Source of the DNA: DASPLH01 sp035627675
GTDB lineage: Bacteria > Acidobacteriota > Terriglobia > Terriglobales > Acidobacteriaceae
DNA length: 34,802 nucleotides
Direction of reading: 5' to 3'
Assembly (NCBI GenBank): GCA_035627675.1
Contig: DASPLH010000192.1
Coordinates: forward strand, 1 to 34,802
In this document: piece by piece, positions 1 to 7,600 of the stretch
Layout: the number at the start of each line of letters is the position of its first letter
Numbering within the stretch: position 1 is the stretch's first letter
Notes under the pieces: model-generated
Database searches by the model: none
What the model saw: the letters and a program-made list of their open reading frames with translations, nothing else
Told to the model about the DNA's origin: nothing
Program-made: the position numbers and the translations under genes

Positions 1-378
1 ATGTTCGAAGTCGTCCGCGATCAGATCGCCATGGCCAAGAGAACACTGCCGTTTCCCACGAAAGCTCAGGACGACTTCGAAGCCGAGTTTCTAGCAGCAC
101 TCAACCCTGACGATCTGGCAAACCTTATCGTTCCTGTGTACGAGTCGAATTTCGAAACCGAGGACATAGACTCGCTGCTCGCGTTCTACAGGACGCCGCT
201 GGGACGGAAACTGATAGAGAACACTCCGCAGATTTCAAAGCAGGCGGGAGAAGCTGGCCGGTTGCTCGGCATGAAAATCGGCCGCAACGTGGGCGAGAAG
301 ATCGGAAAGAGACTCGCGGCCGGGGAGTACGGGCCGTGGCAGCCTCCTGCCGAAGTGTCGGCTCCCACTCAGAAGTAG
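1..378 (+). CDS. DUF2059 domain protein, 5' end cut by window
   Basis: The reading frame is open from the first base and ends with TAG; 125 residues are visible. The region around residues 40-75 (VYESNF, then DSLLAFYRTPLGRKL) is the typical core of the DUF2059 family: small, mostly helical proteins of unknown function that are usually exported to the periplasm. Family members normally carry an N-terminal signal peptide and more helices before this core. None is visible here, so the ATG at position 1 is probably an internal methionine and the true start lies upstream of the window. The C-terminal 25 residues are Pro/Ala-rich and probably disordered. It precedes gpmI by 36 bp on the same strand, so co-transcription is possible. 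The family call is fairly secure; the function is unknown. Confidence 0.7.
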   Translation: MFEVVRDQIAMAKRTLPFPTKAQDDFEAEFLAALNPDDLANLIVPVYESNFETEDIDSLLAFYRTPLGRKLIENTPQISKQAGEAGRLLGMKIGRNVGEKIGKRLAAGEYGPWQPPAEVSAPTQK

Positions 379-414
379 TCGGCACCAAGTGAACAGGACC
401 TCGAAAGAAGATTC

Positions 415-2022
415 ATGGCCAAGTCAAAACCTCTGGTTCTGATTATCCTCGACGGCTGGGGTTGTGCGCCTCCGTCCAACACTAACGCCATCTCGCTCGC
501 GCGCAAGCCCACCTACGACAAACTTCTGCGGGAGTTCCCGAGCACGCAGGTGCACACCTCCGGACGCTTCGTCGGACTGCCCACCGGGCAGATGGGCAAC
601 AGCGAAGTGGGGCATCTGAACATCGGCGCCGGCCGCGTCGTTTACATGGACATCACCAAGATCGACATGATGATCGAGAACGGTTCGCTGTTCTCGAACC
701 AGGTGTTGCTCTCTGCCATGGAGCACGCCAAGGCCGGAGGACGAAAGCTGCACTTCATCGGGCTGCTGAGCGATGGCGGTGTCCACTCGCACCTGAACCA
801 TCTGTATGCGCTGCTGAAGATGGCGAAGATGAATGGCGCGGAGCGCACCTTCGTTCACGCGTTCATGGATGGACGCGATACGGGGCCGACCTCCGGCGCC
901 GGATATGTCGAGCAGCTTCAGCAGAAGGTGCGGGAGTTGAACGGCGTCGGCACGATTGCCACCGTCAACGGACGTTACTACGCAATGGATCGCGACAAGA
1001 AGTGGGAGCGCGAGAAGCTTGCGTTGGACGCGATGCTACACGGCAAGTCTCCGGCGACGTTTACCGACCCGGTGCAGGGAATCAAGCAGTCGTACAACGC
1101 GGGCGTGACCGACGAGTTCATCATCCCGTTCGTGTGCGTGGGACCGGACGGCAAGCCGGTCGCGACCATTGACGACGGCGACGTGGTGATCAACTTCAAC
1201 TTCCGCGCCGACCGCGCAAGGCAGATCACGCGTTGCCTCACGCGCGAGAGTGGCATCACCGCCGAGGGTGGACGCGACCTGCCGGACGCCGAGGCGCTCG
1301 ACCAGTCGATTCCTCGAAGCGAGATTCCGAAGAACCTTCATTACGTTTGCCTGACGGAGTACGACCAGCGCTTCAAGCTGCCGGTGGTTGTGCCTCCGGA
1401 ACGGTTGACGAACATCCTGGCCAACGTGATGGCGAACACAAACATGCGCAACCTGCGCGTGGCCGAGACAGAGAAGTACGCGCACGTGACGTTCTTCTTC
1501 AACGGCGGCGTGGAGAAGCCATTCGCGGGCGAGGACCGCGCGCTCGTGCAGTCTCCGAAGGTCGCAACCTACGATCTCAAGCCGGAGATGAGCGCCGCCG
1601 GGGTCGCCCAGATCGTGGTGAAGGCCGTCGAAGATGGGACGTTCGACGTGCTGGTGGTCAACTTCGCCAACGCCGACATGGTGGGACACTCGGGCAGAAT
1701 CGAACCCACGGTCAAGGCCGTGGAAACCGTCGATGCCTGCCTCGGCGAAATCTATGCGGCGGTGAAGCGTTCCGGCGGATCGATGCTGATCACCGCCGAC
1801 CACGGAAACGCCGAGCAGATGGTCGATCCGGAGACGGGCGGACCCCACACGGCACACACGACCAATCCGGTGCCGTTCATCTATGTCGCCGAGAACGCAT
1901 CGCAGTTCACGATGCGCAACGACGGAGCCTTGCAGGATATTTCGCCGACCGTCCTGGGAATACTTGGGCTCGGCCAGCCAACGGAAATGACCGGGCACAA
2001 CCTGCTGGTCAAGAAGTCGTAA
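415..2022 (+). CDS. gpmI: 2,3-bisphosphoglycerate-independent phosphoglycerate mutase
   Basis: This 535-residue cytoplasmic enzyme interconverts 3-phosphoglycerate and 2-phosphoglycerate in glycolysis and gluconeogenesis, using two Mn ions and a phosphoserine intermediate. The N-terminal ILDGWG motif supplies a metal-binding Asp (residue 13). The GQMGNSEVGHLNIG block contains the catalytic Ser63. Later blocks include HAFMDGRDT, the FRADR substrate-binding motif, NFANADMVGHSG and TADHGNAEQM, which carry further metal ligands of the alkaline-phosphatase fold. The length is close to the usual 510-540 residues and no key motif is missing. The start at 415 follows a purine-rich stretch (GAAAGAAG). 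A strong hairpin terminator follows directly. There is little doubt about the function. Confidence 0.97.
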   Translation: MAKSKPLVLIILDGWGCAPPSNTNAISLARKPTYDKLLREFPSTQVHTSGRFVGLPTGQMGNSEVGHLNIGAGRVVYMDITKIDMMIENGSLFSNQVLLSAMEHAKAGGRKLHFIGLLSDGGVHSHLNHLYALLKMAKMNGAERTFVHAFMDGRDTGPTSGAGYVEQLQQKVRELNGVGTIATVNGRYYAMDRDKKWEREKLALDAMLHGKSPATFTDPVQGIKQSYNAGVTDEFIIPFVCVGPDGKPVATIDDGDVVINFNFRADRARQITRCLTRESGITAEGGRDLPDAEALDQSIPRSEIPKNLHYVCLTEYDQRFKLPVVVPPERLTNILANVMANTNMRNLRVAETEKYAHVTFFFNGGVEKPFAGEDRALVQSPKVATYDLKPEMSAAGVAQIVVKAVEDGTFDVLVVNFANADMVGHSGRIEPTVKAVETVDACLGEIYAAVKRSGGSMLITADHGNAEQMVDPETGGPHTAHTTNPVPFIYVAENASQFTMRNDGALQDISPTVLGILGLGQPTEMTGHNLLVKKS

Positions 2023-2037
2023 TTCGATGCAACGCAC

Positions 2038-2070
2038 ACGGCCGCCCGCGAGGGCGGCCGTTGCCGTTTC
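2038..2070. terminator. bidirectional hairpin terminator between gpmI and the convergent membrane gene
   Basis: A perfect 10-bp stem (ACGGCCGCCC, 2038-2047, with GGGCGGCCGT, 2052-2061) closes a GCGA tetraloop and is followed by TGCCGTTT. It lies 16 bp after the gpmI stop, and the minus-strand gene ends at 2077, so it can serve both converging transcripts. The T-run is imperfect. Confidence 0.75.
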
Positions 2071-2076
2071 CAGCGG

Positions 2077-3003
2077 CTACTGCTGGATTGGGGACTGTTC
2101 CGGCCGGGCAGGCTCGAGGATCGGCTGTGCCGCCGCCGAAGCCGGGGCAGGCACGAAGAGCGGCGGCCCATAGCGTTCATACCATGCAACGCTGGCTGCG
2201 CGTTGCCACAGGCGCAGCGCGATGTGCACCAGGATGACCGCCTGCAACACGAGGAACGAAACCGTGGTTGCCGCGTGCGGCACGAGCGACCAGAGCCACA
2301 ACCCGGCGAGCACCAGCGCGATCCGGATCGCCGTGATGCCGACATAAGTGCCGTAGAGTTTCGCCGAGACCAGCCTGACCGCTTCCAGCGCGTTGCGGAT
2401 CATGCCGCGTTCGTTGCGCGCGACTGCGCGTGCCTGTGCCAGGTCGAACCACGTGCGAACCCACAGGGCGATCAGTCCTACAACCAACGCGCCGCCCCAG
2501 AGCACGAACCAGGACAGCCGCTCGCTGGGCGATTCGACCAGCCGGTCGGAGACGCGCCGCACGATTGAGAACAGGATCGCTACCATTCCGAACGGGATGA
2601 GAGAGATCAGCATGGTGCGAACCATGCGCCAGAACCAGGCGCCGGAGTTCTCGAAGAACTCGGCCTTGCTCAGCTTGCGGTCCTCGCGGTAAACGCTGAG
2701 TATCCCACCCATGACAAAGAGCAGGAACACGGCATAAACGACGGTTGGCGCCACCGCCGCCGAGACGAGCGCCGGGAGCGGAACTTCCGGCATGGCGAGG
2801 AGTTCGGTAAATGCTGGCGCGTCGAAGCCCTCCACCAGATGGCCGGCCGCCATGCTGTGGTTGAGGACCGAACCCACGGCAACGCGCGTGGGAATCGAAC
2901 CCAGCCCTGCCAGCACGAGTCCGACGAAGAACAGCCACCATACGATTCGCTGGTGGCGCAGAAGCAGTCGTGCGCTTTCGGAGAAGATTCCTCTGGATGT
3001 CAT
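2077..3003 (-). CDS. six-helix integral membrane protein of unknown function
   Basis: The protein has 308 residues with about six hydrophobic helices, including IVWWLFFVGLVLAGLG near the N-terminus and LVLAGLWLW and FLVLQAVILVHIAL near the C-terminus. A Pro/Ala-rich cytoplasmic-looking tail of about 25 residues follows. I chose the ATG at 3003 because it follows GGAGGAACG, a near-ideal ribosome binding site; the frame stays open further upstream, but that part would run into the M1 peptidase gene. The peptidase stop lies 8 bp before this start, so the two are almost certainly translated from one mRNA. A helper role in the envelope alongside the peptidase is possible but is only inferred from position. 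I do not recognise a named family. Confidence 0.7.
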   Translation of the reverse strand: MTSRGIFSESARLLLRHQRIVWWLFFVGLVLAGLGSIPTRVAVGSVLNHSMAAGHLVEGFDAPAFTELLAMPEVPLPALVSAAVAPTVVYAVFLLFVMGGILSVYREDRKLSKAEFFENSGAWFWRMVRTMLISLIPFGMVAILFSIVRRVSDRLVESPSERLSWFVLWGGALVVGLIALWVRTWFDLAQARAVARNERGMIRNALEAVRLVSAKLYGTYVGITAIRIALVLAGLWLWSLVPHAATTVSFLVLQAVILVHIALRLWQRAASVAWYERYGPPLFVPAPASAAAQPILEPARPEQSPIQQ

Positions 3004-3011
3004 CGTTCCTC

Positions 3012-4946
3012 CTACACCAGCCAGGCCAGCACCTGGGCCAGCCATTGGATTGCGATCGTCATGTACATGCCGAGCTTGTTTGTTGCCCGCCTGTCTTCTT
3101 CGACGACGTAGCTGTTGTTGAACAGGTTGAGGTCCAGCAGGATGCGGTGATCGGGATCGATCTCGGCCGAGACGAGCTTCGCCTTCTTCTCCCATTGCCA
3201 GCGATGCCAGCGGTCGCGCCCGTCCCACTGCTCGCGGATGGTCTCGCCGTTGTCGAACCTGGCGACCATCGTGACCGGGAACACGAAGTCACCCTTACGG
3301 TGCACGACGACCTCGGAGAGGTACGGAGTCTGTTCGTTCGGCTCCCTGGGAGCGTTCTTATCCCACCAGTCGGCGCGGCGCGCCCGGGCGGTCATGATGC
3401 GGTAGTCGAGGCGGTTGGTGCCTTTCACCGCCTGGTCCCAGAACCACGTCAGGTCCTGCCCGGTGACTTCATTCACCGTTTTCATGAAGTCTTCTTCGGT
3501 CGGATGCCGGAAGCGGTAGCGCATGAAGTAGGTGTGCAGCGCCTCGCGGAGTTTGTCCTCTCCGACGATCTGCTCGAGCGAGAGCAGCACGGTAGCTGTC
3601 TTGCCGTAAGTCGTGCCTGCGTAGGAGTTGTTGTCCAGGTAGTCCCAGCCGTTTCGCGTCAGAGGATCGAACTCCGCGATGCCGAGATAGGCGAGGCGCT
3701 GCACGTGGCGGTCCCCAGCGGTTCGAAACCGTGAGTTGATGACGCTGGTGTTCTGGCCGTAGAGCGCGTCCATTACCTTGACTTCGGTGTAGCTGTTGAT
3801 GCCCTCGTCCAGCCACGCATCCTCGAACTCGTTGCTCCCGACCATGCCATACCAATACTGGTGTCCATACTCATGCTCGGTCACCAGTTCAGGCGCAAGC
3901 AGGCTCTTGGGCAGCAGCCAACTGGTGCCGGCGGTGATCAGCATCGGGTACTCCATGCCAGCGGCCGCCATGCCGCCATGCGGAGGATCGACGACCGTGA
4001 TTTGCGGGTACGGGTAAGGGCCGTACCATTCGTCGAACTTCTGCATCGTGCCCTTGAGTGCGTTGATGTAGCGCGGGATCTCGCTGTCGCGGCCGGGCTG
4101 CATCAGGACGCGGATCTTCACGTTGCCGGTCGAGAGCTGCACCGAGTCTTCGATGACCTTATAGCGCGGGTCCACGGTCCACGCGAAGTCGTGTACATCC
4201 TCGGCGCGCACGGTGAGTGTCCTGGTGCCGTCGCCGTTCTTCTTCTCGGAGGTAACCACACCGGTCGAGCCGAAGGGGAAGTTTTCCGGCACGGTGAGGG
4301 TCACGTCATAGGTGCCGTAGTCGGCGAAGAACTCGGTCTGGGAGTGGAACTGGTGACAGTTCCATGCGCCCTTCCACCAGACGCCGACTTTCGGGAACCA
4401 CTGTGCGGCCAGCAGGAAATCGCGCTTGTAGCCCGTGCGCGCCACCACCTCCGGGAACCTGGCTTTGAACGCCATCTTGAACGTGACGGAGCCGTTGGGC
4501 GGGACGGGCCGCGGTAGCTGAACCTCGAAGACCGTGCGATCGTCGAGATTGCCGTCATCGGGCGCGATGAACTTGATCTGCGATGTCAGGTCGCCCATGC
4601 CTTCAACTTCGACCTTCGTGACCTCGTGCGATCCGGTCTTCTTGTCTTCTACCCCGGTTCCGGCCTTAACGTCGCGCTGTCCATTGGCATTGGCTTCGCG
4701 CATCCACGTCGCCCTGGGTTGGAACCCGTTCAGGTAGAGGTGGAACGGGAAGCGGTCGAGCGACTGCCCGGTCTTGTTCGTGTACGTGAGCGTTTGGGTG
4801 GCATCCACTGTGTGAGTCTTTGCGTCGTACTTGGCGTCAATCTTGTAGGCGACGATGCGGTCCGAAAGAGGAGCTTGCGCAGCGAGCGCCGAACATGCCG
4901 CGAACAGCAAGGCAGCGGCGACCAGGAACAGCCGGCGTCCAGACAT
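3012..4946 (-). CDS. M1 family zinc metallopeptidase, exported
   Basis: This 644-residue protein starts with a signal peptide (MSGRRLFLVAAALLFAACSA, cleavage likely after ALA near residue 22). A beta-rich aminopeptidase N-like domain follows, then a gluzincin catalytic domain. The zinc site is complete: HEYGH at 358-362 and the third ligand Glu381, exactly 18 residues after the second His, inside DAWLDEGINSY. The exopeptidase loop reads GGMAAAGMEYP rather than the classical GAMEN, as is common in bacterial M1-like peptidases. The start at 4946 is set by the signal peptide and a GGAG 9 bases upstream. The frame is open for 288 bases further upstream, but that stretch looks non-coding. It probably trims peptides in the periplasm. 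It shares an operon with the membrane gene ending at 2077. Confidence 0.88.
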   Translation of the reverse strand: MSGRRLFLVAAALLFAACSALAAQAPLSDRIVAYKIDAKYDAKTHTVDATQTLTYTNKTGQSLDRFPFHLYLNGFQPRATWMREANANGQRDVKAGTGVEDKKTGSHEVTKVEVEGMGDLTSQIKFIAPDDGNLDDRTVFEVQLPRPVPPNGSVTFKMAFKARFPEVVARTGYKRDFLLAAQWFPKVGVWWKGAWNCHQFHSQTEFFADYGTYDVTLTVPENFPFGSTGVVTSEKKNGDGTRTLTVRAEDVHDFAWTVDPRYKVIEDSVQLSTGNVKIRVLMQPGRDSEIPRYINALKGTMQKFDEWYGPYPYPQITVVDPPHGGMAAAGMEYPMLITAGTSWLLPKSLLAPELVTEHEYGHQYWYGMVGSNEFEDAWLDEGINSYTEVKVMDALYGQNTSVINSRFRTAGDRHVQRLAYLGIAEFDPLTRNGWDYLDNNSYAGTTYGKTATVLLSLEQIVGEDKLREALHTYFMRYRFRHPTEEDFMKTVNEVTGQDLTWFWDQAVKGTNRLDYRIMTARARRADWWDKNAPREPNEQTPYLSEVVVHRKGDFVFPVTMVARFDNGETIREQWDGRDRWHRWQWEKKAKLVSAEIDPDHRILLDLNLFNNSYVVEEDRRATNKLGMYMTIAIQWLAQVLAWLV

Positions 4947-5236
4947 CGGTGATCTCCATGTGGAACGGGGGCAGGATAGTGCATCGACTTGTGTGCACGT
5001 GAGGACGGCAGCGTATCGTTTCGGACGGTGTGAGTCAACGCTCCCATGCAGGCCGAGAGAAGGCTTGCACGGGCCACCTGTGAGCCGGCGGCAGGGTGGA
5101 GCGGTCCGACTGGCGCTGCGCGGCGTACCATTCTGAACTCGCCGCTTGCTCTCCGGAGAACATGCGTGCAGCAAGGAGACGGGCCGGAATGGTACCTTGA
5201 TCGTTGGGTTGCAGTCAGCGATCACGGAGACCAAAG

Positions 5237-6439
5237 ATGGCGAAAAACGGCAAGAAGGGCTGCATCGGAATCCTAACCGGCGGTGGAGATGTACCCGGTC
5301 TTAATCCTGCAATTCGTTCCGTAACGTTCCGCGCGTTGCGCGAGGGATATGACGTCATAGGGCTGCGCCGCGGGTGGGCTGGCCTGGTGGATGTCGTTCG
5401 CGACAAGGACTACGACAACCGCGACAATTTCCTGCCGCTCACGGAAGAAATCGTGAACCGCGCGGGACGCACGGGCGGCACGTTCCTGCACACGTCGCGC
5501 ACGAATCCGAGCAGGGTCAGCAAGGCAAGCGTCCCGGCGCACCTGAAGGACAAGTACACGGCCGACAAGAACGATCTCACAGACGAGGTGCTGAAGAACC
5601 TGGAGTGGCTCGGCATCGAACACCTGATCCCGATCGGCGGCGATGACACGCTCAGCTACGGCGTGCGCCTCTACCAGGAGGGCGTGAAGGTTGTAGCCAT
5701 CCCGAAGACGATGGATAACGACGTGCCCGGCACGGATTACTGCATCGGCTTCAGCACGTGCGTGACGCGCACCATCCAGATAGCGAACAGCCTGCGCACG
5801 TCCGCCGGATCGCATGAACGCTTCCTTGTCATGGAGGTGTTCGGGCGCTACGCCGGTTACACGGCGATGCTGCCGACGATGGCCGGAGCTGCGAATCGCT
5901 GCGTCATCCCCGAGCACAAGTTCAACATCGAGCAGTTGACGGAGCTGCTGGTTTCGGACCGCCGCAAGAATCCGAGCCGGTACTCGGTGGTGCTGGTCTC
6001 AGAGGGCGCGATGTTCGAGGGCGGCGAGATGGTGTTCCAGGAGCAAACCACGGACGCTTTCGGACACAAGAAACTCGGCGGTATCGGTGACCTGGTTGCG
6101 GCCAAGCTGAAGGAACTCTCGCCGAAGTACAACGGCGGCAAGACCATCGAGTGCATCAACCAGAAGCTCGGATATATCGTGCGCGGCGGAGACCCGGACG
6201 CGATCGATTCCATCGTGCCGATGGCGTACGGGAATCTCGCGCTGGATCTGTTGCTGTCGCGGGTGCATGGGCGGCTGGTCGTGCTGAAGAACGGCCGATA
6301 CGACAACATCCCGATTGACGCCGTGACGGCAACGAAGAAGGTCGTCAACGTGAAGGAGCACTACAGCACGGAGCGCCTGCGTCCCCACTACAAGAGCTTC
6401 GAGATGAAGCCGTTGTTCATCATGACCAGCGAGGCGTAA
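5237..6439 (+). CDS. 6-phosphofructokinase, PPi-dependent type by sequence signature
   Basis: This 400-residue cytoplasmic enzyme phosphorylates fructose 6-phosphate to the 1,6-bisphosphate. The N-terminal GILTGGGDVPGLN binds the phosphoryl donor. The catalytic motif is PKTMDND (156-162), followed by GTDYCIGFSTC. Two donor-choosing residues both take the pyrophosphate form: GGDDT (134-138) has Asp where ATP enzymes have Gly, and PKT has Lys where E. coli PfkA has Gly124. I therefore infer that the enzyme uses PPi and may run reversibly. The start at 5237 is preceded by GGAGA at a good distance; an in-frame ATG at 5204 lacks a binding site. A strong terminator follows. Only the donor preference is inference; the family is certain. 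Confidence 0.93.
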   Translation: MAKNGKKGCIGILTGGGDVPGLNPAIRSVTFRALREGYDVIGLRRGWAGLVDVVRDKDYDNRDNFLPLTEEIVNRAGRTGGTFLHTSRTNPSRVSKASVPAHLKDKYTADKNDLTDEVLKNLEWLGIEHLIPIGGDDTLSYGVRLYQEGVKVVAIPKTMDNDVPGTDYCIGFSTCVTRTIQIANSLRTSAGSHERFLVMEVFGRYAGYTAMLPTMAGAANRCVIPEHKFNIEQLTELLVSDRRKNPSRYSVVLVSEGAMFEGGEMVFQEQTTDAFGHKKLGGIGDLVAAKLKELSPKYNGGKTIECINQKLGYIVRGGDPDAIDSIVPMAYGNLALDLLLSRVHGRLVVLKNGRYDNIPIDAVTATKKVVNVKEHYSTERLRPHYKSFEMKPLFIMTSEA

Positions 6440-6457
6440 TCCAACCGGATGCGAGAG

Positions 6458-6491
6458 AGGCCGTCCAGGCGATGGACGGCCTTATTGTTTT
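6458..6491 (+). terminator. intrinsic terminator of the phosphofructokinase gene
   Basis: A perfect 10-bp stem (AGGCCGTCCA, 6458-6467, with TGGACGGCCT, 6473-6482) around a GGCGA loop is followed by TATTGTTTT. It begins 18 bp after the stop codon. Because it lies inside the longest frame of the next gene, it also argues for the later start of that gene. Confidence 0.88.
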
Positions 6492-6538
6492 CACCAACGA
6501 TTGCGATATCATCCTGCGGCATTGGGCGGGGGTGGACG

Positions 6539-6874
6539 ATGACCGGCCGCAGCTTCATGTCGTACGAAGAGTTTTTCCTGTTCTATCTGACGCAGCACTC
6601 CGACTGGCGCAACCGTGCGTTGCACGCGGCGGGGACAACGCTGGGATTCGTGTTTGTGGTCATCGCCCTGGCGACAGGCAACGGCTGGTATGCGTTGCTG
6701 TGGCCGGTCGTCGGGTACGGGTTCGCCTGGACGGGCCACTTCCTGCTGGAAGGGAACAAGCCCGCTACGTTCGGCCATCCCTTCTGGTCGTTCATCAGCG
6801 ACTTCCGAATGCTTTGGCTGATGGTGACAGGGCAGCTCGGCCGGTGGATGGAGCGGGCGCGAGCGCAGGCGTAG
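6539..6874 (+). CDS. DUF962/Mpo1-like small membrane protein
   Basis: The protein has 111 residues. It opens with MSYEEFFLFYLTQHSDWRN, and an H-x-x-G-T block (LHAAGTTLGF) leads into two adjacent hydrophobic hairpins. GHFLLEGNKPATFGHPFWS follows. This layout is typical of the DUF962 family (bacterial relatives of yeast Mpo1, a dioxygenase acting on 2-hydroxy fatty acids). The conserved histidines in these motifs would be the iron ligands in Mpo1-type enzymes; activity here is inferred only. I start it at 6539, after a GGGGGTGG purine stretch; the ATG at 6557 is also possible. The frame open from 6449 contains the preceding terminator and is rejected as a start. It appears to be a single-gene unit. 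Confidence 0.8.
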   Translation: MTGRSFMSYEEFFLFYLTQHSDWRNRALHAAGTTLGFVFVVIALATGNGWYALLWPVVGYGFAWTGHFLLEGNKPATFGHPFWSFISDFRMLWLMVTGQLGRWMERARAQA

Positions 6875-6884
6875 TCTTTGCCTC

Positions 6885-6906
6885 GCGCGGGCGGGGACGC
6901 CCGCGC
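6885..6906. repeat. REP-like perfect hairpin
   Basis: A perfect 9-bp inverted repeat (GCGCGGGCG, 6885-6893, with CGCCCGCGC, 6898-6906) flanks a GGGA loop. There is no T-run, so it is not a normal intrinsic terminator. It sits between converging genes and runs directly into a short tandem repeat, as REP-type elements often do. Confidence 0.6.
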
Positions 6907-6985
6907 CACACCAGCCCGCGCCACGCCTACACACCAAACTCGCGCCACACCAGTTCGCGCAACACCAGTTTGCGCCACACCGGCC
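6902..6985. repeat. degenerate 15-bp tandem repeat
   Basis: Five related units follow CGCGCCACACCAGTT: 6902-6916, 6917-6931, 6941-6955, 6956-6970 and 6971-6985, with a 9-bp interruption after the second. Units 3-5 differ from each other at only a few positions. I see no gene using them; they lie between the DUF962 stop and the convergent Fn3-like gene. Confidence 0.7.
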
Positions 6986-7000
6986 AATCGCGTCCGGCAC

Positions 7001-7441
7001 TCACCGCTGTGCGGAATGCCCCTGCTTGTCGAGGATCGGGCCCTCTGGTCGCGTCTGGAATTGCTGAAGGCCGCTGCGGACGGACGTTCCCGAGCCCTGC
7101 GCCTGGCCGGAATCCACAACAAAGTAATACGTCTTCCCAGGCTGGAGGTTCTTCAGCGTGACGCGATGCGTCAGGCTGCCCCACGGAGTTTGTGCGCGCT
7201 CGGTCAGGCTTTTCGCGTCTGTCCCGTAGTTCACGACGGTGCTGGCGCTGACATTGGTGGACCAGGCAATCACCGCCTGCGTGGATGTGACATGCTCCAC
7301 GCGCGGCCCCTGCGTGATCTTGACCGCATTCGCGTCAGGATGGGACTGCTTGGGCGCTCCTTTGGCAACCGGTGCGGACTGTGATGCAGCCATCATGGTT
7401 AAGCAGAGCAGCAGTCCTGCCGTAAGGAAGCCTCTCCTCAT
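7001..7441 (-). CDS. small secreted Fn3-like / PAP N-terminal-like domain protein
   Basis: The 146-residue product has a signal peptide (MRRGFLTAGLLLCLTMMAAS) followed by one beta-sandwich of about 90 residues. The stretch ITQGPRVEHVTSTQAVIAWS, then VVNYGT and LKNLQPGKTYYFVV, matches fibronectin type III domains and the N-terminal domain of purple acid phosphatases. There is no catalytic phosphatase domain after it, so the protein is probably a stand-alone binding or structural module outside the inner membrane. The ATG at 7441 has GGAGAG just upstream. Longer in-frame starts at 7465 and 7540 would bury the signal peptide. It is divergent from cstA with about 160 bp between them. The fold is likely; the role is unknown. 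Confidence 0.72.
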   Translation of the reverse strand: MRRGFLTAGLLLCLTMMAASQSAPVAKGAPKQSHPDANAVKITQGPRVEHVTSTQAVIAWSTNVSASTVVNYGTDAKSLTERAQTPWGSLTHRVTLKNLQPGKTYYFVVDSGQAQGSGTSVRSGLQQFQTRPEGPILDKQGHSAQR

Positions 7442-7600
7442 TCGCTCTCCACAGACCTTCACCATTGCACGCTTCAACTCCCAGGTCGTCCGGATGTTTC
7501 GTTGCAGATGTTTGGATGCTGAGTCTTTGCCGGAGGTCAAACGTATTGCCGAATGCCGCGCGAACGAGGAAAATGGCGAGCCGGTTCCTGCCGGCTCCCA

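Noticed and set aside
1036..2037. Minus-strand open frame of 333 codons inside gpmI
   Set aside because: It is the shadow of gpmI; it runs into the terminator region and lacks any family signature.
6878..7384. Plus-strand open frame encoding RATP-type repeats
   Set aside because: The repeats come from the 15-bp DNA repeat, and the rest is antisense to the Fn3-like gene, which has a signal peptide and a ribosome binding site.
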